Source: Oscillospiraceae bacterium
GTDB taxonomy: Bacteria; Bacillota; Clostridia; Oscillospirales; Oscillospiraceae
Reading direction: 5' to 3'
Length of the DNA stretch: 7,733 nucleotides
NCBI GenBank assembly: GCA_020025595.1
Contig: JAHHRV010000031.1
Coordinates: 1-7,733, forward strand
The translations under genes and the position numbers were made by a program. Below are positions 1 to 6,712 of the stretch, piece after piece. The notes under the pieces were generated by a model, which saw only the letters and a list, made by a program, of their open reading frames with translations, was not told the origin of the DNA and ran no database searches. Within the stretch, counting starts at the first letter, position 1; each line of letters starts with the position of its first letter.

Positions 1-206
1 GTTAAATGCAGGAAGTTATCTTCATCCATCATGAGAAAACCACCGTCCCGCAAAATTGCAACTGCATGGCATACACTGGGCTTTGATACCTCCAAGTGTC
101 GGGCCACATCCACGGAACGCACCATTCCTTGTTTCTGCTGTAGTACCAGCACTGCCTCCAAGTAGTCCTCTCCTGATGCATGGAGCTTATTAACTGGTGC
201 TTTCAT
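1..206 (-). CDS. DtxR/MntR-family metal-dependent transcriptional repressor, N-terminal part (truncated by window edge)
   Basis: Only the first 68 residues are present; the gene continues past position 1. What is visible is the N-terminal winged-helix DNA-binding domain: a first helix with ASGEDYLEAVLVL (about residues 10-22), then SVDVARHLEVSKPSVCHAV (about 32-50), which reads as a helix-turn-helix, followed by a wing segment. This pattern is characteristic of the DtxR/MntR/IdeR family, cytoplasmic dimers that bind DNA when loaded with Fe(II) or Mn(II). D14 and E17 align by eye with Asp8 and Glu11 of Bacillus MntR, where DtxR has Met10 at the first position, so the metal site may be MntR-like. 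The ATG at 206 is preceded by AAGGA (217-213) with a 6-nt spacer. The gene starts 11 bases after the preceding ABC transporter stop, so it is probably co-transcribed as the last visible gene. It could repress its own operon. The metal-binding and dimerisation residues further on cannot be checked here. Confidence 0.88.
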   Translation of the reverse strand, partial: MKAPVNKLHASGEDYLEAVLVLQQKQGMVRSVDVARHLEVSKPSVCHAVAILRDGGFLMMDEDNFLHL

Positions 207-217
207 ATCTATTCCTT

Positions 218-1963
218 TTAAAGAATCCTGCAGCCTGTCCTCCCATTGCGAATGCTGACAAAATCCTGATAAATACCGGCCTCAGCCATCAATTCTTCAT
301 GGGTGCCCTGTTGCCTGATCTCACCGTCTGCAATGACCAGAATCTGGTCGGCGGTTTGAATGGTGTTCAGCCGATGGGCAATGACCAGTAGTGTTTTGCC
401 ACGGACCAGCTCCGAAATGGCCTGCTGGATATAGCTTTCGTTGTCGGTGTCCACGCTGGCTGTCGCCTCATCCAGAATGACAATGGGGGCATCCTTCAGG
501 ATGCAGCGGGCAATGGAAATGCGCTGCTTCTCACCGCCGGACAGAGTTGCGCCACCTTCGCCTACAACGGTATCAAAGCCATCTGGCAGTGCCATGATGA
601 AATCATAGCACCGGGCTTTTTTTGCCGCAGCTATGACCTCTTCACGGGACGCAGTAGGCTTTCCCATACTGATATTGTTATAGATGGTGTCCTGAAAAAG
701 ATAAACTCTCTGGAACACCATACTGATCTGATCCATCCATTCGGAAAGCGGGATCTGCCGGATGTTGATCCCTCGAACCAAAATCTCACCATCCTTCGTA
801 TCCCACAGCCGAGCCAAGAGGTTGGCGATGGTAGACTTACCGCCGCCGGAGGGTCCAACAAGTGCGGTCATGGTATGGGGTTTCATAGAGAAATTCAGGT
901 CATGCAGCACTTCAGTATCCTGATAAGAAAAGCACACATTCCTGAACTCCACCTCAGGTACATCGTCCTTGCACTCTGGCAAATGAATGGTTCCCACGTC
1001 TTCAAGTTCTGCTTCATTCATAACCTCTTCCATGCGATCCAAAGCAGCATTGGTAATGGTCAGACGGGAGGCTTCCCCGTAGAGAGCCTTAAGTGGACCA
1101 AAGAGGTCGAAAACAAAAAGCAGAACGCCCAGCAGATAGGATAGTGAAAGCTCCTGCTGTTGATAAAGGAACAGGGAAACCGCAAAGATCAGAGCGGTAC
1201 CAACCGCATAGAGGACATTCAGACCCTGCGTCCAGGGCGTCATTCGATGCTCAAAGGCCATAGCGGTATCTCTGGAGCGGGCAAAATTCTTCGTCAGATC
1301 CTCGGACTGCTCACCAAGCAGGTTGTAGCTTTTGATCACTCCGATTCCTTCTGCAAAGGATACGACCGCATCTGTCAGCTTTTCACCTTGCTCCTGACGC
1401 TTCACACCTTCCCGCAGAGAAACTCCGTTCATGTGCTTGCCAATCAGAATCGCCAGCAGTGTTACAGCCAGTGCAATAAGTCCCAGATGCCAATCCAGCC
1501 CCATCATGAATACCAGCAAAACAAAAGCGGACAGGGCATAGCTCATTAGATTTGCCAGAGTGCTCATGGCTGTTTCCTCAATGAATACCATGTCACTGGT
1601 GAGAACAGAACTGATCTTACCCAAGTTGCCTTCCGTAAAATAACCCATGGGCATTCTCCGGAGATGGCTGCCCAGCTTCATACGCTGATCTGCAAGGATC
1701 ATAAAGCCTGCAGCACTTTGCAAGCGGTCGGTAAGAAAGTGGACAAGGATCTGCAACAGCAGCACCACCAGTAATGCGATACCTGCCCAAAGGCAGTCCA
1801 TTCCTGTCAGTGACTGCTGATAAAAACCAGTCAACACAAGGAAAGCAAGGAAAATCGGCATTTTGGACAGGATCGATTCCAAAAAGGCCGTGATGCAAGC
1901 CAACTGGATCTTTCGCTTATAGGTTCCAGCCAACCGAAGTACCCGTGAAAATAGTTGTAACAT
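218..1963 (-). CDS. Exporter-fold ABC half-transporter (TMD-NBD), YbtQ/IrtB-like candidate
   Basis: This is a full-length 581-residue half-transporter. An N-terminal membrane domain has about six helices (near residues 17-45, 57-77, 134-155, 157-176, 246-267 and 272-290), followed by a nucleotide-binding domain. Visible motifs are Walker A GPSGGGKST (370-378), Q-loop Q418, signature LSGGE (474-478), Walker B ending in D498 with catalytic E499, D-loop SVD and switch H530, so it should be ATPase-competent. The ATG at 1963 directly abuts the stop of the upstream gene, with GGAGG (1976-1972) 8 nt before it, which implies translational coupling. Such proteins work as dimers; the obvious partner is the second half of the upstream protein. 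The fold is shared by drug and lipid exporters and by the siderophore importers YbtPQ and IrtAB. The siderophore reading rests on the neighbours (PchR-like activator, DtxR-type repressor, ECF genes) and not on a substrate motif. A multidrug exporter remains possible. Confidence 0.9.
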   Translation of the reverse strand: MLQLFSRVLRLAGTYKRKIQLACITAFLESILSKMPIFLAFLVLTGFYQQSLTGMDCLWAGIALLVVLLLQILVHFLTDRLQSAAGFMILADQRMKLGSHLRRMPMGYFTEGNLGKISSVLTSDMVFIEETAMSTLANLMSYALSAFVLLVFMMGLDWHLGLIALAVTLLAILIGKHMNGVSLREGVKRQEQGEKLTDAVVSFAEGIGVIKSYNLLGEQSEDLTKNFARSRDTAMAFEHRMTPWTQGLNVLYAVGTALIFAVSLFLYQQQELSLSYLLGVLLFVFDLFGPLKALYGEASRLTITNAALDRMEEVMNEAELEDVGTIHLPECKDDVPEVEFRNVCFSYQDTEVLHDLNFSMKPHTMTALVGPSGGGKSTIANLLARLWDTKDGEILVRGINIRQIPLSEWMDQISMVFQRVYLFQDTIYNNISMGKPTASREEVIAAAKKARCYDFIMALPDGFDTVVGEGGATLSGGEKQRISIARCILKDAPIVILDEATASVDTDNESYIQQAISELVRGKTLLVIAHRLNTIQTADQILVIADGEIRQQGTHEELMAEAGIYQDFVSIRNGRTGCRIL

Positions 1964-4900
1964 TTAAGCATCCTCCTTTGCTGTATCGATTTTCCATACA
2001 CTGCTGAACTCTGTGGCCTCCCACAGCTTCCGATAAGCCGGGCAGGTATCCAGAAGCCCTGCATGGCGTCCAATGCCTGCCACTGTGCCATGGTCCATGA
2101 CGCAGATCTGGTCTGCATCCATGACGGCAGGCAGCTTATGAGCAATCACGAATAGTGTCTTGCCCTCTACCAGTTTTGCAATGGCAGCTTCCATTTTCTC
2201 CTCGTTCTCCGGATCAGCGTAGGCCGTGGCTTCATCCAATACCACAATAGGAGCATCCTTCAGAATTGCTCGGGCCAGAGAGATTCTCTGACGTTGTCCA
2301 CCGGAGAGCATTTTGCCTGCATCGCCAGCAGAGGAATGGATACCATTAGGCAGACGGTTCAAAAATTCCATGCATTGCGCTTTCTCGGCCGCCTGTAAAA
2401 CCTCTTCATCCGTTGCCGTGGGACGGCCTACCCGGATGTTTTCCAGAATGGATGTATTGAACAGATACTGATCCTGTGCTACATAGGAAATCTGGCTGTT
2501 GAGTGCTTCCAGACTCATGTCCGTCAGCTTCTGTCCGCCAATGGAAATGGCACCTTGCTGCGGATCATAATAATGAACCAGCAGCTTTGCCAGCGTCGAT
2601 TTACCAGAGCCGGATTCGCCTACGATGGCAGTTTTCTGTCCTGTCCTCACGGTAAAGCTGACATCATGGAGCACATCCTTTACCGTTACTACCGGCTGAC
2701 CGTCTGGGCCCATGTCTGTCTTGGAATAACCGAATGTGATATGGTCAAAGGAAATATCATGGTTGGCACCTTTGAAGGATTTCTCCGACTGCTGGAGGGG
2801 TTCAGAGGCCAGAACCTGTTCCAGCGCCGAAATTTTGTAATTGACCTGAGGCATGGTGGGCAGGAAACTGAGGGATTTGAGCAGCGGCACACCGATGCTC
2901 AGTGCCAGACAAAGAACCAAAAGCAGATTCGGCAGGGTAGACCAGCCTTTCAGTACAAACCAAGAACCCAGAGGCAGGGTCAAAAGAATGGTGCAGGGCA
3001 TCAGGCAGCTATACACAGCCATCCAAGGCCAAGAAGCCTTATACCAATCCAGCGTAAAATCCCGGTAGGCGGTGACATCTTTACGGAAGGTTTCAAAAGA
3101 ATCAGCATCTCGGTTGAAGACCTTCACCACTTCCATACCGTTGATGTACTCAATGATCGTATTGTTCATCTTTTGTCCGGCGGCATAGTAGGGACCCATT
3201 TTCTTCATGCCCACAGAGTACATGATCATCATAGCGGCCAGACTCAACGGAATGGCGGCCAGAGACAACAAAGCCAGCTTCCAGTCCACAAAAAACATAG
3301 ACACAATCACGACCAAAGGAATCATCAGATTGGCGATCCCCTCCGGCAGAGAGTGAGCAAGCAGCACCTCCAGACTATCCACATCGTCCACAAACAATTT
3401 TTTGATGGTGCCAGTACCTTTTTCCTCAATCGTTCCCATGGGCAGCGACTCAAACCGCTGCTGCAAGGAAGATCTGAGACGGAACAGAGTTTTGTAAGCT
3501 GCATTGTGGGAGAGATTCAGTCCCCACCCATAGAGCAGTGCCTGCAGAACCAGGCAAAGCAAAATCCCCCCAATTCGCAGCATGGCAAAGGCTGCGTCAA
3601 AGGGTTGCCCCATGATCAATGGAGCTATGATCTGGTAGGCCAGAACAAAGGGCAGGACTCCCATCAGAACGCTGAGAAGCACCACGAATGTGGCTCGCAG
3701 CATCTCTTTTTTATGGGGCCCTGCGTAGTCAAAAACTTTTTGAAACATAAAAGTACCTCCTTCTTCTGCAGAACCTGCCTGAACCGTTCGCCCCTCTTTT
3801 GCTCCGAGGGCAATGGTTTTCGTGCAAGTCCTTACAAGTAATTCCGTATCATGGGAAACCACAAAAACAATGGTCCCCTGTGCGGATAATTGACGGATGA
3901 GCTCACTGACCCGTACCATGGAATCGTAATCGAGCCCACTGGTTGGTTCATCGAAGAAAACAATTGGACTGTTGGATGCTACCGCAGCACCAATGGTCAC
4001 TCTCTGCTTTTGTCCTCCAGAGAGTGCCGCTGGGTGAGTCTCGGCATATTTCGTTAGGTTCAGCTGTTCAAGAACAGCGGTTTTCTTCTCCGCCGTCAAT
4101 GCCTCATTGCCCAGAGAAAGCTCCTCTGACACACTGCTTCCGAACAACTGATAGTCCGCATCCTGTAACACCAGATAGCTGAGCTTCCTGCGCTGTTTGG
4201 GCTTCATCTGCTTTCCATGCCAGCGGATCTCACCACCGGTTTCCTTCAACAGGCCTGTCAGAACAGAGATCAGAGTGGTCTTGCCACAACCGTTGTGCCC
4301 CACAATACCGATCACATCTCCCGGAGAAGCCTCTAGATGGAGATCTTGTATCACCGGTGATTTTCCCGGATAGCCGAAGAACAGTCCCTCCACGATAAGA
4401 GCCGGTTTCCCATCGATTGGTGGTTCATTTTTCGGTCCGGCTGCCCGCTCCGGGAAGCAAGTCCGCAAGCCATAAGAAATACGCTCATACTCTGGCAATG
4501 CAGAAAACTCTGCCCCGGTCATTTCCCGCCGGATGGTTCCATCTTCCAGCAAAACAGCCCGATCAATCAGATCTCGGAGGTAGAAAAAGCGGTGCTCTAC
4601 CACAATGATGGTGCAGCCAGCAGCCTTCAGCTTACCCATGACCTCGGCCAGACGCCGGGTCGCACCGTCATCCAGATTGGCAGAGGGTTCGTCAAAAATC
4701 AGGATTCCGGGTGCAAGGGCATACACCGAGCCTACAGCAATCTGCTGTTTTTCGCCGCTGGATAGAGCGAAGATGCTGCGATTCAGCAGGTCAGAGAGCT
4801 TCAGATCCAGAGCCGCTCCTGATACACGATCCAGAATTTCCTCCGTGGTATAACCCATGTTCTCACAGCCGAAAGCCAGCTCCCGGCTGGTGTCTGTCAT

Positions 4901-5188
4901 GAAGAACTGAGAGCGGGGGTCCTGAAATACGGTTCCCAGCTTTCCCACCAGATCCAGTGGTTCCCGATCTCTCAGTGATTCACCATTCAGCAGCAGTTCT
5001 CCTTCTTCGGTACCGGGATAAAAGGTAGGGATCAGCCGATTCAGGCAGCGGATCAGTGTCGTTTTTCCACAGCCGCTTCGCCCAGTCAGAAGTAAAAATT
5101 CTCCTTTTGGGATCGTCAGATCAATATCCTGCAGCGTAGGAGTTTTCTGTCCTTCATAAGTAAAGGAATAGTGTTTGATTTCAATCAC
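1964..5188 (-). CDS. Fused ECF ATPase (two NBDs) and exporter-fold ABC half-transporter
   Basis: One open frame of 1074 residues contains what are usually two proteins. Residues 1-480 are a tandem ECF-type ATPase: NBD1 has Walker A GRSGCGKTT (36-44), Q89 in FQDPRSQFF, signature LSSGE (142-146), D166/E167 and H199; NBD2 has GHNGCGKTT (297-305), Q342, LSGGQ (389-393), D413/E414 and H446. Residues 481-1074 are a complete half-transporter: about six membrane helices, then an NBD with GESGSGKST (857-865), Q905, LSGGQ (961-965), D985/E986, an unusual D-loop YADPE, and H1017. There is no stop at the join, where a short linker rich in Gly, Ala and Glu leads into a Met with its own ribosome site. The ATPase part should drive the adjacent EcfT and S component; the C-terminal half should pair with the downstream half-transporter. 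The chosen start is GTG at 5188, with GGAGG 8 nt upstream and a GTGA overlap with the ecfT stop. The same frame stays open upstream to an ATG at 5284, but that extension lies inside ecfT. Confidence 0.88.
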   Translation of the reverse strand: MIEIKHYSFTYEGQKTPTLQDIDLTIPKGEFLLLTGRSGCGKTTLIRCLNRLIPTFYPGTEEGELLLNGESLRDREPLDLVGKLGTVFQDPRSQFFMTDTSRELAFGCENMGYTTEEILDRVSGAALDLKLSDLLNRSIFALSSGEKQQIAVGSVYALAPGILIFDEPSANLDDGATRRLAEVMGKLKAAGCTIIVVEHRFFYLRDLIDRAVLLEDGTIRREMTGAEFSALPEYERISYGLRTCFPERAAGPKNEPPIDGKPALIVEGLFFGYPGKSPVIQDLHLEASPGDVIGIVGHNGCGKTTLISVLTGLLKETGGEIRWHGKQMKPKQRRKLSYLVLQDADYQLFGSSVSEELSLGNEALTAEKKTAVLEQLNLTKYAETHPAALSGGQKQRVTIGAAVASNSPIVFFDEPTSGLDYDSMVRVSELIRQLSAQGTIVFVVSHDTELLVRTCTKTIALGAKEGRTVQAGSAEEGGTFMFQKVFDYAGPHKKEMLRATFVVLLSVLMGVLPFVLAYQIIAPLIMGQPFDAAFAMLRIGGILLCLVLQALLYGWGLNLSHNAAYKTLFRLRSSLQQRFESLPMGTIEEKGTGTIKKLFVDDVDSLEVLLAHSLPEGIANLMIPLVVIVSMFFVDWKLALLSLAAIPLSLAAMMIMYSVGMKKMGPYYAAGQKMNNTIIEYINGMEVVKVFNRDADSFETFRKDVTAYRDFTLDWYKASWPWMAVYSCLMPCTILLTLPLGSWFVLKGWSTLPNLLLVLCLALSIGVPLLKSLSFLPTMPQVNYKISALEQVLASEPLQQSEKSFKGANHDISFDHITFGYSKTDMGPDGQPVVTVKDVLHDVSFTVRTGQKTAIVGESGSGKSTLAKLLVHYYDPQQGAISIGGQKLTDMSLEALNSQISYVAQDQYLFNTSILENIRVGRPTATDEEVLQAAEKAQCMEFLNRLPNGIHSSAGDAGKMLSGGQRQRISLARAILKDAPIVVLDEATAYADPENEEKMEAAIAKLVEGKTLFVIAHKLPAVMDADQICVMDHGTVAGIGRHAGLLDTCPAYRKLWEATEFSSVWKIDTAKEDA
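3746..3763 (-). promoter_or_regulatory. Internal ribosome site and ATG at the fusion join
   Basis: On the minus strand GAAGGAGGT (3763-3755) is followed by ATG at 3748-3746, with a 7-nt spacer after GGAGG. This is as good as any ribosome site in the operon. Initiation here would give a free-standing 594-residue half-transporter (1964-3748), which is the usual length for the family and begins with a typical amphipathic lead-in (MFQKVFDYAG). It suggests either a recently lost stop codon between two ancestral genes or the production of both fused and separate forms. The site match is directly visible; its use in the cell is inference. Confidence 0.75.
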
Positions 5189-5961
5189 AGCATCACCCTC
5201 CACAATGAAAGCTGACCTATTCCTGTCTGGTCCAGGCACAGGAGCAAGAGCAGAACCGAGATGCCTGCCAAACTGCATAGCCATTCCGCAGTACCGAAAT
5301 GGACCAGGTGGAGCGCATATCGCTTTCCTGTGTTTTCAATGCCACGGGTAGCGCCGGAAGCGGTCAGTTCATCGGTCACTTTCAGACAGCGCATCAGCAG
5401 CGGGATCAGGATGTACTCCACTGTTTTGATGGGATGCAGCAGACGACGCCAGCGGGTATCACAGATCCCTCGAATTTCCATTGTCCCACGAATGGTGCGA
5501 TATTCGATCTTCAGCGTTGGAATATAACGAAACACGACGATCAGAGGAACAATGACGGATTGCGGCAGTTTAAGCCGTTGCAGTGCTACGATCAGATCAT
5601 CCATAGGCGTAGTACGCAGCACCCAGCTTGCCAGCAGAAAGATAGGGATCATCTTCAAAACAGTGACACCGAAGACACCCATTAAAATACTGAGAAAGGG
5701 GACCCTTACATAACGAAGCAGCGTGTTCAGCAAGGACACCATGATAAAGCCCAGAATACCCTTGAAAGCCGATCTTCCTGCACTGCCAAAGGCAAGGACC
5801 ACTCCCACCGACAGGATCAGCAGAAAACCGCTGAGTCCACCCGTGAGCAGGAAACTGATGATGCCAACGGCAATCAACAGAAAGAGCTTGCAGCGAGGGT
5901 CCAGACAAGCAGTTCCGTTATAGGCTTGCCTCATTAGATTTTGTTTGATTTGTTCTTCCAT
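5185..5961 (-). CDS. ecfT: ECF transporter transmembrane coupling protein EcfT (CbiQ-like)
   Basis: This 258-residue membrane protein matches the EcfT/CbiQ family in size and layout. It has an N-terminal LDPRCKL segment (20-26) typical of the family, hydrophobic helices near residues 25-40, 42-58, 66-82, 87-112 and 133-150, and a cytoplasmic coupling region with two short Arg-Gly motifs, IRG (163-165) and TRG in SGATRG (202-207). These correspond to the paired helices that bind the ECF ATPases. A last hydrophobic helix lies near 226-243. EcfT links the substrate-binding S protein to the ATPase pair. The ATG at 5961 has GGAGG (5970-5966) only 4 nt upstream, a short spacing; the next Met (residue 10) has no ribosome site. 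Its TGA overlaps the GTG of the fused ATPase gene, implying coupled translation and matched amounts. It is separated from the S gene by 60 bases holding a hairpin. Confidence 0.92.
   Translation of the reverse strand: MEEQIKQNLMRQAYNGTACLDPRCKLFLLIAVGIISFLLTGGLSGFLLILSVGVVLAFGSAGRSAFKGILGFIMVSLLNTLLRYVRVPFLSILMGVFGVTVLKMIPIFLLASWVLRTTPMDDLIVALQRLKLPQSVIVPLIVVFRYIPTLKIEYRTIRGTMEIRGICDTRWRRLLHPIKTVEYILIPLLMRCLKVTDELTASGATRGIENTGKRYALHLVHFGTAEWLCSLAGISVLLLLLCLDQTGIGQLSLWRVML
5186..5204 (-). promoter_or_regulatory. Ribosome site and GTG start of the fused ATPase gene, overlapping the ecfT stop
   Basis: GGAGG lies inside the last codons of ecfT, and after 8 nt (GTGATGCT) comes GTG at 5188-5186, sharing GTGA with the ecfT TGA stop (5187-5185). 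The resulting N-terminus, VIEIKHYSFTYEG, is the normal first strand of an ECF ATPase, which supports this start over the ATG at 5284. Confidence 0.85.
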
Positions 5962-5976
5962 ATGCCCTCCAACAGG

Positions 5977-6007
5977 AAAAGCGGAGCCGCAGTGCAGCTC
6001 CGCTTTT
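5977..6007 (-). terminator. Terminator-like hairpin between the S component and ecfT (possible attenuator)
   Basis: An 11-bp perfect inverted repeat (arms 6007-5997 and 5987-5977, aaaagcggagc with gctccgctttt) encloses a 9-nt loop (5996-5988). The core is GC-rich and on the minus strand the 3' arm ends in TTTT, then CCTG. It lies in the 60-base gap after the S-component stop, 6 nt before the ecfT ribosome site. It looks like a weak intrinsic terminator. Since downstream genes have no other visible promoter, partial termination or processing here would give more S protein than EcfT. It could instead be an mRNA-stabilising 3' structure. Confidence 0.6.
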
Positions 6008-6021
6008 TAGGGTCTGCACTC

Positions 6022-6627
6022 TTACTGGACAGACACAAGTCCAGCCTTCACAAAGTGCTTTTTGAGCGCCTTCTGACCAAGCCAGCCGCCCAACAGACCG
6101 CCTGCAAGACCGGCTGCCAGCAGAACGACGGGCATTATGCCAGAGGATACGCTGAGCATCCCATCGATGTAGGCCTGAGGTAGTCCATTTTTCAACATGA
6201 TGTCCACATAGGCCTGCTTCAGCAAGGTCAAGGGCAGCACGATAGCACCCAAAGCAAGGAAACCGCTGAACACAGTGTAGCTTACCAGCATATTCTTTCT
6301 GTTCACTTCATGGCTGCCGATAATCAGAAAGTCGCAGATGAGACCGCCCAAGATCAGGCCCACAGGCAGAGTCCAGAAGCCACCCATCAGCAAGAACAGC
6401 AGTCCTTGCAGAACACCGACAGCGGTGAAAATACCCTTCCGGGGAGATTTTGCAAGCAGCAGCATCATCACAATGCCATTGGGGATCGCTACCACAGCGG
6501 GATAGAACACATTGGTCACAGGACCGGCGATACTCATGACCATACTGATACCCATATTGATGATCCACATCACAGCGGTCAGCACACCAATCAGAATATA
6601 GTCTTTGACCGTCATTTTTTTCTTCAT
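6022..6627 (-). CDS. ECF-type substrate-binding (S) membrane component, Trep_Strep-like
   Basis: This 201-residue, very hydrophobic protein has about six predicted membrane helices (near 9-31, 38-59, 66-82, 84-103, 113-136 and 162-184), a short charged N-terminus (MKKKMTVKDY) and a basic C-terminal tail. Size, topology and its place directly before ecfT and a two-domain ECF ATPase mark it as an S component, the subunit that captures the substrate at the membrane. The N-terminal pattern (MTVKDYILIGVLTAV, and PNGIVMMLLLAKSPRKG around 49-65) resembles the Trep_Strep family as I remember it; that assignment is from recognition, not a search. The substrate is unknown; context suggests a metal chelate or a related small molecule. 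The start is the ATG at 6627, with GGAGG (6639-6635) 7 nt upstream. An upstream in-frame ATG at 6678 is rejected because it lies in the control-region palindrome without a ribosome site. Confidence 0.82.
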   Translation of the reverse strand: MKKKMTVKDYILIGVLTAVMWIINMGISMVMSIAGPVTNVFYPAVVAIPNGIVMMLLLAKSPRKGIFTAVGVLQGLLFLLMGGFWTLPVGLILGGLICDFLIIGSHEVNRKNMLVSYTVFSGFLALGAIVLPLTLLKQAYVDIMLKNGLPQAYIDGMLSVSSGIMPVVLLAAGLAGGLLGGWLGQKALKKHFVKAGLVSVQ

Positions 6628-6642
6628 GCCTTTTCCTCCTAA

Positions 6643-6688
6643 AAAATAAGTCTTGTGGTTAGCAATGACTAACCACAAGACTTATTTT
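6643..6688. repeat. Perfect 20-bp-arm inverted repeat overlapping the operon promoter (candidate repressor operator)
   Basis: Arms at 6643-6662 and 6669-6688 are perfect reverse complements around a 6-nt centre (caatga). The inner part reads GGTTAG-N6-CTAACC on the minus strand. The DtxR/IdeR consensus is known to carry GGTTAG and CTAACC half-sites, but separated by about one base; the wider gap here is a difference. The repeat overlaps the proposed -10 and the expected start of transcription, a place suited to a repressor, and a DtxR/MntR-family gene ends the visible operon. Alternatively, in RNA from the upstream activator gene it would form a strong hairpin ending in TTATTTTTT and could stop that transcript. 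Both roles may apply. Confidence 0.8.
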
Positions 6689-6712
6689 ACCGTTTTTACT
6701 GTGCTATTCCTA
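6684..6712 (-). promoter_or_regulatory. Candidate activator-dependent promoter of the transport operon
   Basis: On the minus strand, a -10-like TAAAAT (6689-6684) lies 17 nt after a poor -35-like TAGGAA (6712-6707). The -10 differs from TATAAT at one base; the -35 matches TTGACA at only three. A weak -35 touched by the nearest direct repeat is the usual arrangement for AraC-family class II activation. Transcription would begin near 6677, inside the inverted repeat, leaving a leader of about 50 nt before the S-component ATG. The assignment is a prediction by eye. Confidence 0.5.

Noticed and set aside
218..3748. Exporter-fold pair as a simple multidrug efflux system
   Set aside because: It cannot be excluded from sequence motifs alone, but the operon context (ECF genes, PchR-like activator, DtxR-type repressor) fits uptake of a metal chelate better.
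2555..3841. Plus-strand open frame of 428 codons
   Set aside because: It lies wholly antisense to the fused transporter gene, which has clear domain motifs. The translation is rich in His, Gln and Arg with no recognisable domain, as expected for the complement of membrane-protein codons.
5189..5284. 32-residue N-terminal extension of the fused ATPase from the ATG at 5284
   Set aside because: It overlaps the end of ecfT in another frame, adds a non-family sequence before the first ATPase strand, and the GTG at 5188 has an ideal ribosome site.
6310..6642. Plus-strand His-rich frame of 110 codons
   Set aside because: It is antisense to the S-component gene and its leader; the His-rich composition mirrors the Met, Val and Ile codons on the coding strand.
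6628..6678. 17-residue N-terminal extension of the S component from the ATG at 6678
   Set aside because: It would be coded within the palindrome, has no ribosome site, and the ATG at 6627 has GGAGG at ideal spacing.
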